Below are positions 23,937-36,100 of a stretch of 64,000 bases of DNA, in pieces. The translations under genes were made by a program, and so were the position numbers. The notes beneath the pieces are model-generated. The model was given only the letters and a program-made list of their open reading frames with translations. It was not told where the DNA came from and did no database searches. Source of the DNA: Hybos culiciformis (lineage: Eukaryota; Arthropoda; Insecta; Diptera; Hybotidae); contig OZ023273.1 of assembly GCA_964007475.1 (NCBI GenBank), forward strand, positions 61,089,834 to 61,153,833, in the 5' to 3' direction. Within the stretch, counting starts at the first letter, position 1, and every line of letters starts with the position of its first letter.

Positions 23937-24473
23937 CAGTGAAACAAGACCCGATGAAATAACGCTCAAAAAGTGATATTTCTCACTTAGGTGGAAATTA
24001 AATCCTATGGGGACTATTTCCCATAATATAGCAAAATAGAAGTTTTCTTCAAGGAATTGAATCTCAAAAAAGATNNNNNNNNNNNNNNNNNNNNNNNNNN
24101 NNNNNNNNNNNNNNNNNNNNNNNNNNNNNNNNNNNNNNNNNNNNNNNNNNNNNNNNNNNNNNNNNNNNNNNNNNNNNNNNNNNNNNNNNNNNNNNNNNNN
24201 NNNNNNNNNNNNNNNNNNNNNNNNNNNNNNNNNNNNNNNNNNNNNNNNNNNNNNNNNNNNNNNNNNNNNNNNNNAGGGCGAAAAATAAAATATTTAAAAA
24301 ATTTTTTATTCCTATTTTCAAGAATTTGTTTGAAACTATATTTGTAGTAAAATTCTCATGTTAATTCCCATGTTTGGACTATAGTAGAAAATACCGTTCT
24401 AGGCTTTTATTTTTCCCAAAGTGAGAAATAACAGCTTTCGGGTGCAGTTTCGTCGGGCCCTATTTCAATGCTG
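23937..24473. mobile_element. Terminal-inverted-repeat element interrupted by the assembly gap
   Basis: The left end (TGAAACAAGACCCGATGAAA, 23940-23960) and the right end (TTTCGTCGGGCCCTATTTCA, 24449-24468) are imperfect inverted repeats. A second paired block, TTTCTCACTTAGG against CCAAAGTGAGAAA, lies inside them. The middle is 200 N. No target duplication was found, so borders are approximate and the class is unknown. Confidence 0.5.
24075..24274. other. Assembly gap (200 N)
   Basis: An exact 200-base run of N. The round number suggests a fixed-length placeholder, not a measured distance. The gap lies inside an inverted-repeat element, which may have caused the break in assembly. Confidence 0.99.
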
Positions 24474-27400
24474 TTATAAAACATTCGTAATTATTAAGTA
24501 CCCTAAAAAAATCCAGATTAAATCAAAATGTTGACAAAATGAATAATTATATTTAATTGTAACATCTTACTATATACATTTTTTTTTGTTTTATGTTTTT
24601 ACCTGAGAACAGATACAATTTATAAGCATTATCTATATATATCTACACAATATTAAATGTATAATTATTGTAAGGGCACTAAAAAACATTAAAATGAAAA
24701 ATAACAGCATGAGAATAAAGTACCTGGACAATTTTATCTTAATTGAGTTAAATTCATTAAGGTAAATAATAAATATACAATGTGTAACAATTCATTATTT
24801 TAAATTATTTGAATTTGAAGAAAATGAAAATCTCAGATTAGTAGATTGCTTTTTTTTTTTTTTTTTTATTTTATCTTGGAAAAGAAATTTATATAGTTTG
24901 AAATTGAAATAAATATTTGTGATTAACATAACAATTATAATTTACTTATAGCAGGTATGTATTATTATGATGTTGAATCAATTTAAATTTTAACTCAAGG
25001 GAAATTAAATATTTTATATACCATATGTATATCATATGAAATTATGGAATTGGATTTAATATTTACGAGACATTATATATATTACCTATAGTATAATTAA
25101 GTACGGAACTTTTAGTAAAACTTTCCAGATTTTATTAAAGTGGTCAGTAAACCATAATAATAATTTTTTTATTTTAAAATAAGTACTTTGTTTTCATTAT
25201 ATATAATATATATATAATAATAATTTTAAAAGCCATCCAATTGAGAAAGTTATAAAAACGTGAAAATTTTTAATTTATAAAAGTTATAAAAAAAAAATTA
25301 TATAGCATACACACCTAATGCATGTAAATATAATTAAAAAAGAAAAAAAAAAGAAAATTATTGTAGAAATTATGTAACCATTGTTTTGCGTGAAATAGTC
25401 TTGAAATATTATTAGAAAATCAAAACCTACAGATATTTTATAAAATGATACTGTTTAATTGAACATGATCAAAATTTAGTAATAAAAAAAATTATTATGT
25501 TTTTGAAACAACTTTCATTAAAAAATTATATAAAATCATGAATTTCCCTTTACAAAATAAGTTTTAATTATAATGTCTTATTTCCTTTCTTTTAAATGTT
25601 TTTACCTTCAATTTTTATATATCACAATAATTAGCATTGTTTCAAAAATTAAGAATATATAAAAAAAATTTTGAAATACATATAATATTTCTTCGACATA
25701 AGTTTGCTTATAATATAATATTTGTATAGAACGTTTCTGGGGAACTTTATTTCCCAGAAATCCATAATTTATTATACATACTTCCATCCATATAAAGTCA
25801 GCATTCTGACTTACTGAAATTAAAAAAAAAATAATAATATAAAGGATTGGTATTTTTAATATGATTTTATCTTTTTCTAACTTTAAGGTTTATTATAGAA
25901 TTTATTAAAGTAAAAATTAAGAACATTAAATTTATAATAATAACATTTTCATTTAAAATTCATGAGTTCCATGTTATTTAAAATCTGTTTTGACACCAAT
26001 AAAATTCTTTAAGACGAATGATGTTCCCTTAATCCGTGCGCTTAAATAATAAATAAGCTATACTTATGTGTACGTACCGTACATATGATATGTACCATTT
26101 TGTACATAATATAATATATACAAAAATAAAAATATAGTGATGGAAAAAGACAAAAAATATTATGTATTTATTTTTATTGTATGTTACATAATCTGTATTA
26201 GTGACTATATATATAAAATTTCCCTCATTTAAATTTTGATTATTACATATTATTAAAGTATATTTATTATGTAGAACACATGTACATAGTATTACATACA
26301 TCCGTGTACCCTTATTAAGAATTGAAGTTTAAAAAAAAAGCCTAACAATAATAATAGTCTCTGTAAATTTAATAGGTATATTCGGTGTCAAATCTTTGAA
26401 AATGTATGTTATAATGAATGATTATTTAGTAATTTTTAAAGTTTTAAATAAGAACTAAGCATTGATTCACTCTAAAAACTAAATGGTACGACTTTAGACT
26501 GTATTTTTTGGGAAAAGATGCTGCTTTAAAATATTCAATTATACATATTCTTAATATAGTACACTGATAAATAATAAACATCTTATTGTGTTACTTACTA
26601 TATATAATTTCAATAAAATCTAATAAATATCAATTCATTTCGTCTTAGAAAATAATTCTTATATTCTGTATGTTTATTTTACAAATAATAAAAATAAAAT
26701 TCAAAATAGTTGATAGATGGCAGATGCAGATGCTTCAATGTTAACATTATTATTTGAATTATTTATTTCTAAATGTATAGTAATTTAATCACTTCCAATA
26801 TGTACATACCTGAACTAATTGATATTATATTTGAATTATTAATAAGTTTAAGAATTTCATGTTTTATGTAAAATAAAAAAAATAAAGATCAACTTAAAAT
26901 ATTTCACTTTTATTTATGTGCATCGCATATAAGGTTTGAATTTGAACATTGCAAAAATTATTTTAATGCATTCGTTAATGTTATTTGTCAGTATACATGT
27001 ACAGTAACATTAAATGGAATCAACTTTCAGATCACTCAACATGTAATGAAATATTGCAAAATAATGTCGAAAAAAATTTATAAATATAACTTCTACATAT
27101 TAATAATAAAATCGATAGAAAAAAATATCATTATGATAAATATAAGGAAAATAATTCAAAAATTAAAATAAAAATGATTTTATTGTGCAGTGGACTGTGT
27201 GGGTTATATTTTACACAATACTATGTACATAATCAATTACTTTAAATTTTTTATTAAATTGCAAAAAAATTGTTTCTCATTGTAAACATTATATATGTAT
27301 ATCTACAATGCATATTTATATTAAAAAAACTTCGATTGCACATTATTGATCATGTATAATGAACATTTATATAAGCTTTAAATATGATGTTAACAAAATT

Positions 27401-28779
27401 ATGATTTTTATTATAGAATTTCAATTTTTCGTGCCCAACACTTTGACACTATTTTGTTTGGTCTCAAATGAAGTTATTATGTAAACTTTCATTATTACTA
27501 TGATATTGTTTTTACTTTCGAAACATTGATAAACTAGGTATATGATTATATTATTCATATTAATAATTATTTTTTGAAATAAAGTGGATAATATTGAATT
27601 TTTTATCATTAGTTAGAAACAGTATTGATTTTATTTATGATTCTATCACGGACGAAAAGTTAATAACATATACTCATATTCATATACAATATGTTTACAT
27701 ATTATATGCGTATATACTTTATAAATAAATAATGTAGATGAATGGATTTTTCTTTGTTTTAGTCTTTTTCAATAATCTTTAATGAAATTTTATTATTTTC
27801 CACGCCCTGATTTCAAAAGTTAAAATAAAATGTAATAATATCTTATAATAAAATAAAATTCAACTTAGTTCTTCTTAATAAAATTCATGAATTATAAGTG
27901 CTTTTAATATATATTTATGTACATATTACATTTATATATAAAAGTTTCAAGGCTCGATTGACATTTCAAGCTATAAGAATGAATAATAATTTACGAAAAT
28001 TTTAATTTATTATGAGAGTTTTAAAAGCAATTTTAGATTAATTTTTTTTATATAACTATTGTTTCATATTATAAAAATTATAATCATAAAACTTTAAAGA
28101 GATAAAGTTTCCCAACAATATCGTTTTACAAAGACGAAAGATGAAAAACTTTGAAAATTTATTTTTTTCTTTGTATGTAACATGATTTTCAAATGAAATA
28201 TTTTTTTTTTTTTATTCTGAGAGTCTTAAATTTATTTATCTATAAAATTTTTTTTTTTTTTTTAAATATAATGTTTATAACTTTATATTTGAATTTTTTT
28301 TGTTTTTTTTAAACTGAATTAAATTTTTCTCGGCCTACATTTTAAAGAACAAGGTCAAGTATAGGTATATAATTCAAAAAAACAAAATCTAATTAACTTA
28401 TATATTCAAAGATAGCAATTTATAAATTTAAGAAATCCTTTTAGGGCTTTTAATAAAAATATAATAGTTTTATTAGTTTGAAGAGTTCTTAACAAAAATT
28501 ATAAGCCGAAAAAAGGCTTTTTTCTTGAAAGAATTTCGGTTAAGTAAAAACAAAAAAAGTTTATCGTTTCAATGCTATTAACTTTATGTGCCCTGGAAGA
28601 ATGAATTTTCAATGGATATAAGAGTTTTTTTTTAAGTATTTTCCTACAAATACTTAAATTTAAAAATTTGAAGGCCTTAATACAAAATTTTATCATTGAG
28701 GCTGTAAAATATTTTTAACTCAAATTGGCTTTTATATTTTATTTTATACCTTTTACGATTGACAGTATATGTATATAAT
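24474..28779. other. AT-rich stretch without recognised features
   Basis: More than 4 kb of AT-rich DNA; no exon-like island, RNA gene or element end was recognised. Confidence 0.5.
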
Positions 28780-29035
28780 TTGTAGCTAGTCTGATCTAGC
28801 TTTGACCGGTTTTTTGTTTAATTTTTTTTTATTGGAATTATATGCTTCCTGACCTCTATAGAAATTTTAGCTACTTTGTTCGTTTTTGGACTTTGCAACC
28901 GATCCCAGCCGGAGTTAAGAAATATCGTAAAACCTTCCTCTTAACACGATATATTTAGTGCTGAAAACAACATAAAAAATAATCCAGTAGTTTTTGAGCT
29001 CATCCCGGACATACAAAAACGACTTTATTTTATAC
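28780..29035. repeat. GC-richer island, probable old repeat fragment
   Basis: Composition is more balanced than the surroundings (for example GCAACCGATCCCAGCCGGAG near 28897). A pair ATATCGTAAAACCTTCC...AACACGATATA suggests a weak hairpin. It has no coding frame of note and no clear borders. The assignment as a repeat is inferred from composition only. Confidence 0.3.
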
Positions 29036-29224
29036 TTACATTATCTTATATTATTTATGTTTGAAATAAATCCTATTCCACCTACACGGATGTGAAATTT
29101 TGAAAATCCTCATTCTAACAAAAACATTTAAAAAATAAATATTATTACATTATTAACTTATAATGTACAAGAAAATTAAAGGAAAATTATAATTTAAGAA
29201 ATATTTTTTCATTAATTTGTCGAT

Positions 29225-29630
29225 GGTCCAGTGTAATAAGAGGACATTTGAAGTTTTCCAAAGGTTTAAGTTTTTAGGTTTTAACTAAAGAATATTTAAT
29301 TTTTATCTAAGCTAAGACGAATTAGAGTTCTGAATTAGAAGTTTTTTATTTTCATCTATGAGCTATGAACAATTAGAACTCTGAATTAGAAGTTTTTTAC
29401 AAGTTTATACTATGTTGATTGTACGAACATTGATAAATGTTTGAAAATTAATATTTTTGAATTATAGGAAAAATTTTATATGTGTCGAAATCGTTTGTTG
29501 TCAGAATTAAAACAAAGCTTAAATGTTCTAATTTCGAATAATAAAATTTGTTACAACATATCTTACTTAGCTCTGTAACAAATAACCAAATATCTGAAAA
29601 TTTCATGATATCCCTTTATTGCACTGGGCC
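29225..29630. mobile_element. Degenerate MITE-like element with GGYCCAGTG ends
   Basis: GGTCCAGTGTAATAAGAGGA at the left and, inverted, GGCCCAGTGCAATAAAGGGA at the right match at most positions. A partial internal duplication built on GAATTAGA...CTGAATTAGAAGTTTTTTA occurs at about 29318-29400. No clear target duplication was found and the class is unknown. Confidence 0.45.
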
Positions 29631-30423
29631 AGCGATATTATACGTGTATACAATTCATATTTATTTTTATCGTTCAAAAGTTTCTAAATTTATTGTATAC
29701 TTCTATACATTTTTATTTTATTTTTTATTTTTATTACATATTTCCTTTAATCTATACTCGTATACTGATATTTAACCTTAACTTTTATTTTTCAAAATTT
29801 TATTACATTATAAATTATTGTAATAATAATAACAATAATATTAGATATATTAAAAACTAACAAAAATTAAGGATATCTTATCATTATTCTTTTAAGATAC
29901 TTGAAAAAATTCGATTATAATCACGTATGGAATAAACAAGAAGTTTGTGCGTATAATTTTGTTATTATTAAGAATTTTTTATTTTTTGTTTTTTATTTTT
30001 ATTTTCAGGTTTCAAAATAAATTTCATAATCATATAAATTTTTGGGGAAAAAAAAGGAAAAAATATATTATGTACTTAATAAAAAATTATTCTATCCTAA
30101 ATTTATAGATTTTTAAGTAGAAAAAATTTAATAAATTGTGTATTCTTAATATGTATAACATTGGAGTCTAACGAATTGGTTTTTTTTTTTACGGATTTTA
30201 AGAAAAAGTTCAATAAATCTATGTATTATGTATAGAAATTTGTTTTATTATTTTTATTCTTAACTTTGACATTTTTACTTTTACTTAATGAACAAACTTT
30301 CAAATCATGGTTAACGTAAGTTACAGCCTTTAGTTCAGCACAAGACATTATAGAATAATGCATCCTGTTTTGTTATTAAAACGTATAACAAAAAAGAATT
30401 GAAATAATTGAATTATACAAATC

Positions 30424-30810
30424 ACCGGGGACGGCAGTCCCCCGAGTGACGCAAGCACTTCTACGTGTGAAGCTTCACGACAATATATACAGCTAACTTT
30501 CGACTTTTTGAACTGTTGACCCTAGCCCCTCATGTTAGATACCGTTGGAAAGGTCTTGGAACGTAGATGCGAAAAATGTCATATGTCATCCAAAAAGATC
30601 AAAAGGTCATCAAGTTATGGCCATTTGAATTTTTTTTTCACCTTTTCAGTTTTTGGCCTATAACTTTGTGACCTTTTGACCTTTCTGGATGACATATGAC
30701 ATTTTTCGCATCTACGTTCCAAGACCTTTCCAACGGTACTTAGTATGAGTGGATGGGGTCGATAGTTCAAAAGTTATGACCGGATATTTCAATCATGACC
30801 TCTACCTTGA
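30424..30810. repeat. Foldback repeat with CCGGGGACGGC hairpin head
   Basis: The segment opens with a GC-rich hairpin (CGGGGACGGCAGTCCCCCG, 30427-30445). It contains two long arms that are reverse complements (about 30540-30612 and 30668-30741) sharing TTGGAAAGGTCTTGGAACGT and ATGTCATATGTCATCC. The loop between the arms is about 55 bp. It is immediately followed by a GTTT microsatellite and a 17-bp minisatellite, which may belong to the same composite element. Confidence 0.6.
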
Positions 30811-30825
30811 GATAACCGAATAGTA

Positions 30826-30852
30826 TGTTTGTTTGTTTGTTTGTTTGTTTGT
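30826..30852. repeat. (GTTT)n microsatellite
   Basis: About six to seven tandem GTTT units between the foldback head and the minisatellite. Confidence 0.8.
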
Positions 30853-30934
30853 GGACACAATATATTTCGCACTCAAAGGTCGACGCTCAATAATTTCATT
30901 TCACTCAATCACTCTCCAATATGATTTCCAAAAA

Positions 30935-31250
30935 TTTCCCAAAATCAAAAATATCCCAAAATCAAAAATGTTCCAAAATCCAAATATGTCCCAAAATCAA
31001 AAATGTCCCAAAATCAAAAATGTCCCAAAATCAAAAAATGTCCCAAAATCAAAAATGTCCCAAAATCAAAAATGTCCCAAAATCCAAATATGTCCCAAAA
31101 TCAAAAAATGTCCCAAAATCAAAAATGTCCCAAAATCAAAAATGTCCCAAAATCAAAAATGTCCCAAAATCCAAATATGTCCCAAAATCAAAAATGTCCC
31201 AAAATCCAAATATGTCCCAAAATCAAAAAATGTCCCAAAATTTCCAAAAG
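30935..31250. repeat. 17/18-bp minisatellite
   Basis: About 17 tandem copies of TCAAAAATGTCCCAAAA (17 bp) alternate irregularly with 18-bp variants carrying an extra A or the TCCAAATATG form. Because the unit is 17 bp and stop-free, all three plus-strand frames stay open and give repetitive Lys/Ser/Gln-rich peptides; these are products of the repeat, not evidence of a gene. Confidence 0.9.
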
Positions 31251-31315
31251 TCTCCCTAAATGTCAAGTTTTTTCGAAATATTTTTATATATACATTTACC
31301 TTCGAAAAATAGTTA

Positions 31316-31714
31316 TATCAACTAAAAACACTTCTTGGCGCAGTTAAAACTCGTGACGCAAGCTACGTACACAATTCAATTCATCACACAAAAGAAATGA
31401 TATCAATTTGTGTGCCGCAAGACGCTAAGCGTGCGTGAGTGCAATCAGTGGTTGTTGGAGCAAAAATCAAAGCAAAGGAAAATTGCTGAAAATGTCGCAT
31501 CGAATAATTTGTGCAAAAGAATTTCGGTGTGATCTTTTGTTGACAATTTTTCTTTGCCTTGACTTCTGCTCCAACAACCACTGATTGCACGCACGCACGC
31601 TTAGAGTCTTACGGCACACAAATTGATATAATTTCTTTTGTGTGATGAATTGAATTGTGTACGTAGCTTGCGTCACGAGTTTTAACTGCGCCAAGAAGTG
31701 TTTTTAGTTGATAA
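31316..31714. repeat. Palindromic foldback element, arms about 170-180 bp
   Basis: The left arm starts TATCAACTAAAAACACTTCT and the right arm ends with its complement AGAAGTGTTTTTAGTTGATA. The arms match nearly throughout, including CTCGTGACGCAAGCTACG and CAATCAGTGGTTGTTGGAGC. The asymmetric centre is about 60 bp. GC content is higher than the surroundings. No open frame survives comparison of the two arms. Confidence 0.75.
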
Positions 31715-32992
31715 TAACTAACTTCAATATTTCCGGATTCAATTTTTTTTAATTTAAGATATAATAAAAAGTAAGTTTTACAAAATAGATGTAAAATAAA
31801 AACACAAAAACTTAAATAATTTATTTTTTTCACAAATACTAATTTCTACTTATATAAATGCGTAGAAATATTAGAATCCAAAATAAAAGCATAACAAATT
31901 TGTACAATAAAATAGTTTATTCAGAAAGCAGAACATCATCCGCTTTATAAACTTATAAACATATTCCTGTATAACACATAATTTTTTGTTTATCTGTTTT
32001 GTCAGTTTTCGATCACTTTAAATAAAAATAGATTTTTAAATTATAAAAGATTGAACTATATAGAATTTTTTCTTCTTGCCCTAGTTTTATTAATATTTGT
32101 GTTAACAATATTTTTATTATTATTATTATTTGTGTTGTTTCAAATTATTTGAATGTTTCGCTAGAAACTAAACTTAAATGATATAAATCTAAAAAAAATT
32201 ATATGCATTTTATAATTCAATAAAGAAAATAATTTAAAATTATAATTTATAATACATATCAATACTGTATGATCAAATAAAGTTTATAATATCTTTAATA
32301 TCGATGTATTTCAGTTTCTTTTTTAAAACAATGTTTAGAATAAAATGAAACTTAAGCTTTCAAGTCTCTTAAAAAATAGAAATTCATTTATTTATTTTAT
32401 TTTCAAATGATAATAATGTAATTTTATAATTTCATCAATTTTTATTTTGATTGGAAAATAAATTTTAACTGATAAAATACTTAAGTACTTTACACTTTGA
32501 AGTTTATTTATATTCATTTTAAATGTGATGTTGTTCAATATAGGAAATAGATCGATTTTGCCACCCAAAACCAAAATTTATATATATATGTCTTTTCAAA
32601 CATATACTTATATTGAATTAATTCAAGTGCGTTTTCTAACATTTTTATTTATCTAATAAAATAAAAAAAAATAAAAAACAAAAAAAAAAAACAAGAGAAT
32701 TAAAATTAGGCTATGCCCTTGGCAATTTTTTTTTTTTTTTTTTAATTTTATTGGATAAGTTTTGCTTGACGTCATATCTCTGATTGAAACAAACGATATA
32801 CATCTTATTCTTTAATTGGAAAAATAATAATGTAAAATCTGATACGAAATTTTAATTTTATAATTTTTTTTTTGAAGCCTTAGAGCGTAAATCTTATTAT
32901 CACCATCATAATATTTATTAAATTTATTTTTCCTTTATTTTTTTTTTTTTAAAAAATTTACATTTTTCAATTTTATATTTTTCTCTTTCCAG
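31715..32992. other. AT-rich sequence upstream of the first recognised Nmdar1 exon
   Basis: Presumably intron. It ends in a T-rich tract and TTCTCTTTCCAG, the 3' splice site for the exon at 32993. Nothing else is recognised. Confidence 0.6.
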
Positions 32993-33115
32993 AATATAAA
33001 TTTTGATCTCAATTATGTAAGAAAAAGGGTTACATATTACGACAAAACAATACGAATGGATAAAAATCCAATTAAAACAGCTTTAAACGTTTGCAAACAT
33101 TTAATATCTAGAAGG
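32993..33115 (+). CDS. Nmdar1: Nmdar1 exon a (residues 1-41 of the visible protein)
   Basis: 123 nt, phase 0 at both ends, between TTTCCAG and GTGAGT. It encodes [20 protein letters not shown] and the following [14 protein letters not shown], the early amino-terminal-domain segment of insect NMDAR1. This is the first exon recognised; the start codon and signal peptide must lie further upstream. Confidence 0.93.
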
Positions 33116-36100
33116 GTGAGTACATTTTAAAATAAAATAATAATATTTTGTTTATTCCATATTTGATATTTAAGTAGTTATATAATTTAATTCAGCTACA
33201 TAATTGAATAATAATTCTAAACCTCAAACTAAATAATGATAAAATTATTTTTCATTTATATAATATAGAAAATAAGCTTAAATAGTAATTATTATCATTA
33301 TAATCAGTAGCTAAATCTGCCATCATCCATGCCATAGAAATTCACAAATAATTATATACATATGTTATAATTCTTTTTAGTTTTAGTTTTACAATTTTTA
33401 TTAAAATAACAAGTATTCATTTCATTAATTACTATTGTGCAACCAAATTTCTCTCCTTTTCGAATCCGAAAGTAATAGCTTATTTTTCTGTATTCGAAAG
33501 GTATTAACAAACTTGAATACTAATCCGAAAATCCACTTTAATCAATTTTCTTTCGGAAATGATCAAAATGCTAGATTGAAACTTTCAGTTAAATCTATAT
33601 AGATTTCGTCTGCCAGTCTGGTTTAGTTACATTTTCGTTATAATATAAGGCTTATAATATAATGCTCGATTTGATTCCAATCTTTCTGTGCATACATTTT
33701 AATTTAAATTTTTTTGAACTTTCAATTTTTAAATCAAAATTTCTAAACTATGCTTTAAGACAGGCCTGGGTAACCCAAAATATAAGCGATCCAATTTTAA
33801 AAAGTATCAAAAATGATAGAGCCGCAAATTTTTTTAATAATTAAAAATGTCAAAACAGTCGATTCTAGGGTGGAAAAAATTCTTGATTTGTAAATAGTTT
33901 AGAATGGAAAAACTTTAGGCCGGGTGAAAAATAAAATTTGTTAGAATTGTTCTTCGAGCCGCATGCAGTGTAAAAAAAAATTATTTCCGGAGCCGCATAA
34001 ATTTATGTTATGAGCCGCAGTTTGCCAAGGTCTGTTTTAAGGAATCGAAAAATAATTAGCAAAATAATATAAGTTTAATTAATTCCAAAAATACATATAA
34101 TTTTAATATGTTTTGGAAATCTGTATTAAAAAAATGGTTTACAATTAAGTATAAGAAAAAAGACTCTCATATCATTCATTAATTACTGTAGAGACTGTAT
34201 AGCAACATACATTATTATCACTTTCTAGTTTCTATTAAACTATGCTCATCAAATTATATCATAAAATAAATATTTTGTATTGGGATTAATGATTTTAAGT
34301 GAAATAAATTAGCATTGGGAGTTATGGTTATCAATTATTTACATTTTAAATTTTGAACCACCGAAAAGTGTTTGTTTGTATGATAATTATTTAAGTTTTC
34401 CAAAGTTTATTATTATTATTATTTTAAATTCAAATTAACATAAAAGAATATAGGTATAAAATACTTCTATACGTATATTATCTTTTAAAAGAAAAAGACT
34501 TGAATTTAATTAAATTCATTTATATAACATTTTATTTACTATTTGAATTATATCTATATTTATACCTATATTTCATTTTAGTGAAAGAATAAATAGTAGA
34601 ATTCTGTGATATAAATAAGATTTGGGATTCATTATCCTTTGCAATTCAAATTAAAATTGTTTAGTTACGCATTATATAAATTTCATTGAAAAAATCTTAA
34701 ATGAAAAAAGAAAAACTCTTAAAATAAAAAACCTTTAACTGACCTCATTCATTATGTTTTGTTATGGTTGTATAAATGTATGTATGTATATTGAATTTGC
34801 ACAATAAATTATGTAAAAAGAAATATTCTTTTCTCTATGTTTCCATCCAAATTTCTCAACATTTTTTTTCTTCATTTTTAATATCAAAATAAATATTTAT
34901 AATAATATAATTATATAAAATGTATAAATTGGATTAATGTAATCTAAGTCGTAATACTACCAAAGGTTAATGTAAAATGTAATAGTATGTGTCTTATTTT
35001 TTAAAATTATTTCAATTAGATGAGTAAGGATTATTTTTGAGATTTAATCTTAATTTCAATATATTTTAATATTTAAGGCCCACGCATTTTAAAAATAACG
35101 ATTTGCTACACGGTTATTAACGTAAATTTATTGTTTGTGAATTTTTGGCTGGAAGGAGGAGATACAGCTTTTTTTTTTTAAATTAAGTGACATCTCAAAA
35201 ATTCTTACAAAAAACAAAGACAAGACTAACTAATTTTTAAATTTTATTCACAAGAGTATGTATATATGAAAAAAAAATCGCTTTAGGCGATACTTTGTTT
35301 CATAATTAATTTTCATATAATAAATATCTTTGTTTGACATTTTAATTTTCTGTGCTGTATTAAATTTATTTATGGTATATACGTACCCATACATATTTAT
35401 GATTTTATTATGTAACATTAATTCTCCTTGACCATAGGAGCAAAACTTATTTTTCCCATATATTACTAATGCTAAATCGTATCTAATGTAAAAATATTAT
35501 AAGTATATAAATATACAATAGTGTGAATTATGACAGGGTGGTTTTTGGCACTTTCAATTAATATTGAAATATGAATAACTTTTAAGTTAAAAAAATTTTT
35601 TTTTGCACTTCATTTGACAGGAAATAGCTTTCAATCCAAAAAAAAAATACTATCAATGAGAAAATAATAAGTATATATTATTATATACATAATAAAATAA
35701 TATTGTGCCATCCTCATAAAAAAATCTACAAATAAAGCACAAAAAAAACATTCACCACCAACATTACCGCAAGAAAAGGGACATTAAATCAATAGTGTGT
35801 TAATGCTGGTTTTTTCTCGGCTACCCAAACTACATATAATAATTTTAACGGACAAGCAATTAAAACTTAAAATGATTTAAAACTTAGCAGTTCAGATCCA
35901 CATTGCAAATATAAACTTTGAATGGAGTTTTTTTTAAAAACTATAGCATATAAAGAAAGTGTGGTTGAACTTCGAGAAAATTAAATAATTTCGAAAAATA
36001 AGCAAAAAATTAGCTGTTGTAGTTGTTCGTTTTTACGATGCATCCGGCACAGGTCTCAAGTCCTAAAAAAAAATTTCTTTCTTTATTTTTTGAATCTGAT

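Noticed and set aside
24057..24347. Frames across the gap
   Set aside because: Composed mostly of undetermined residues over the 200-N gap.
30833..31347. Three overlapping 110-160-residue frames rich in NQKCPKI-type repeats
   Set aside because: They come from a stop-free 17/18-bp minisatellite that is open in every frame; no gene signals.
33662..33844. 60-residue frame in intron a-b
   Set aside because: Overlaps the hAT MITE at 33761 and has no recognisable product.
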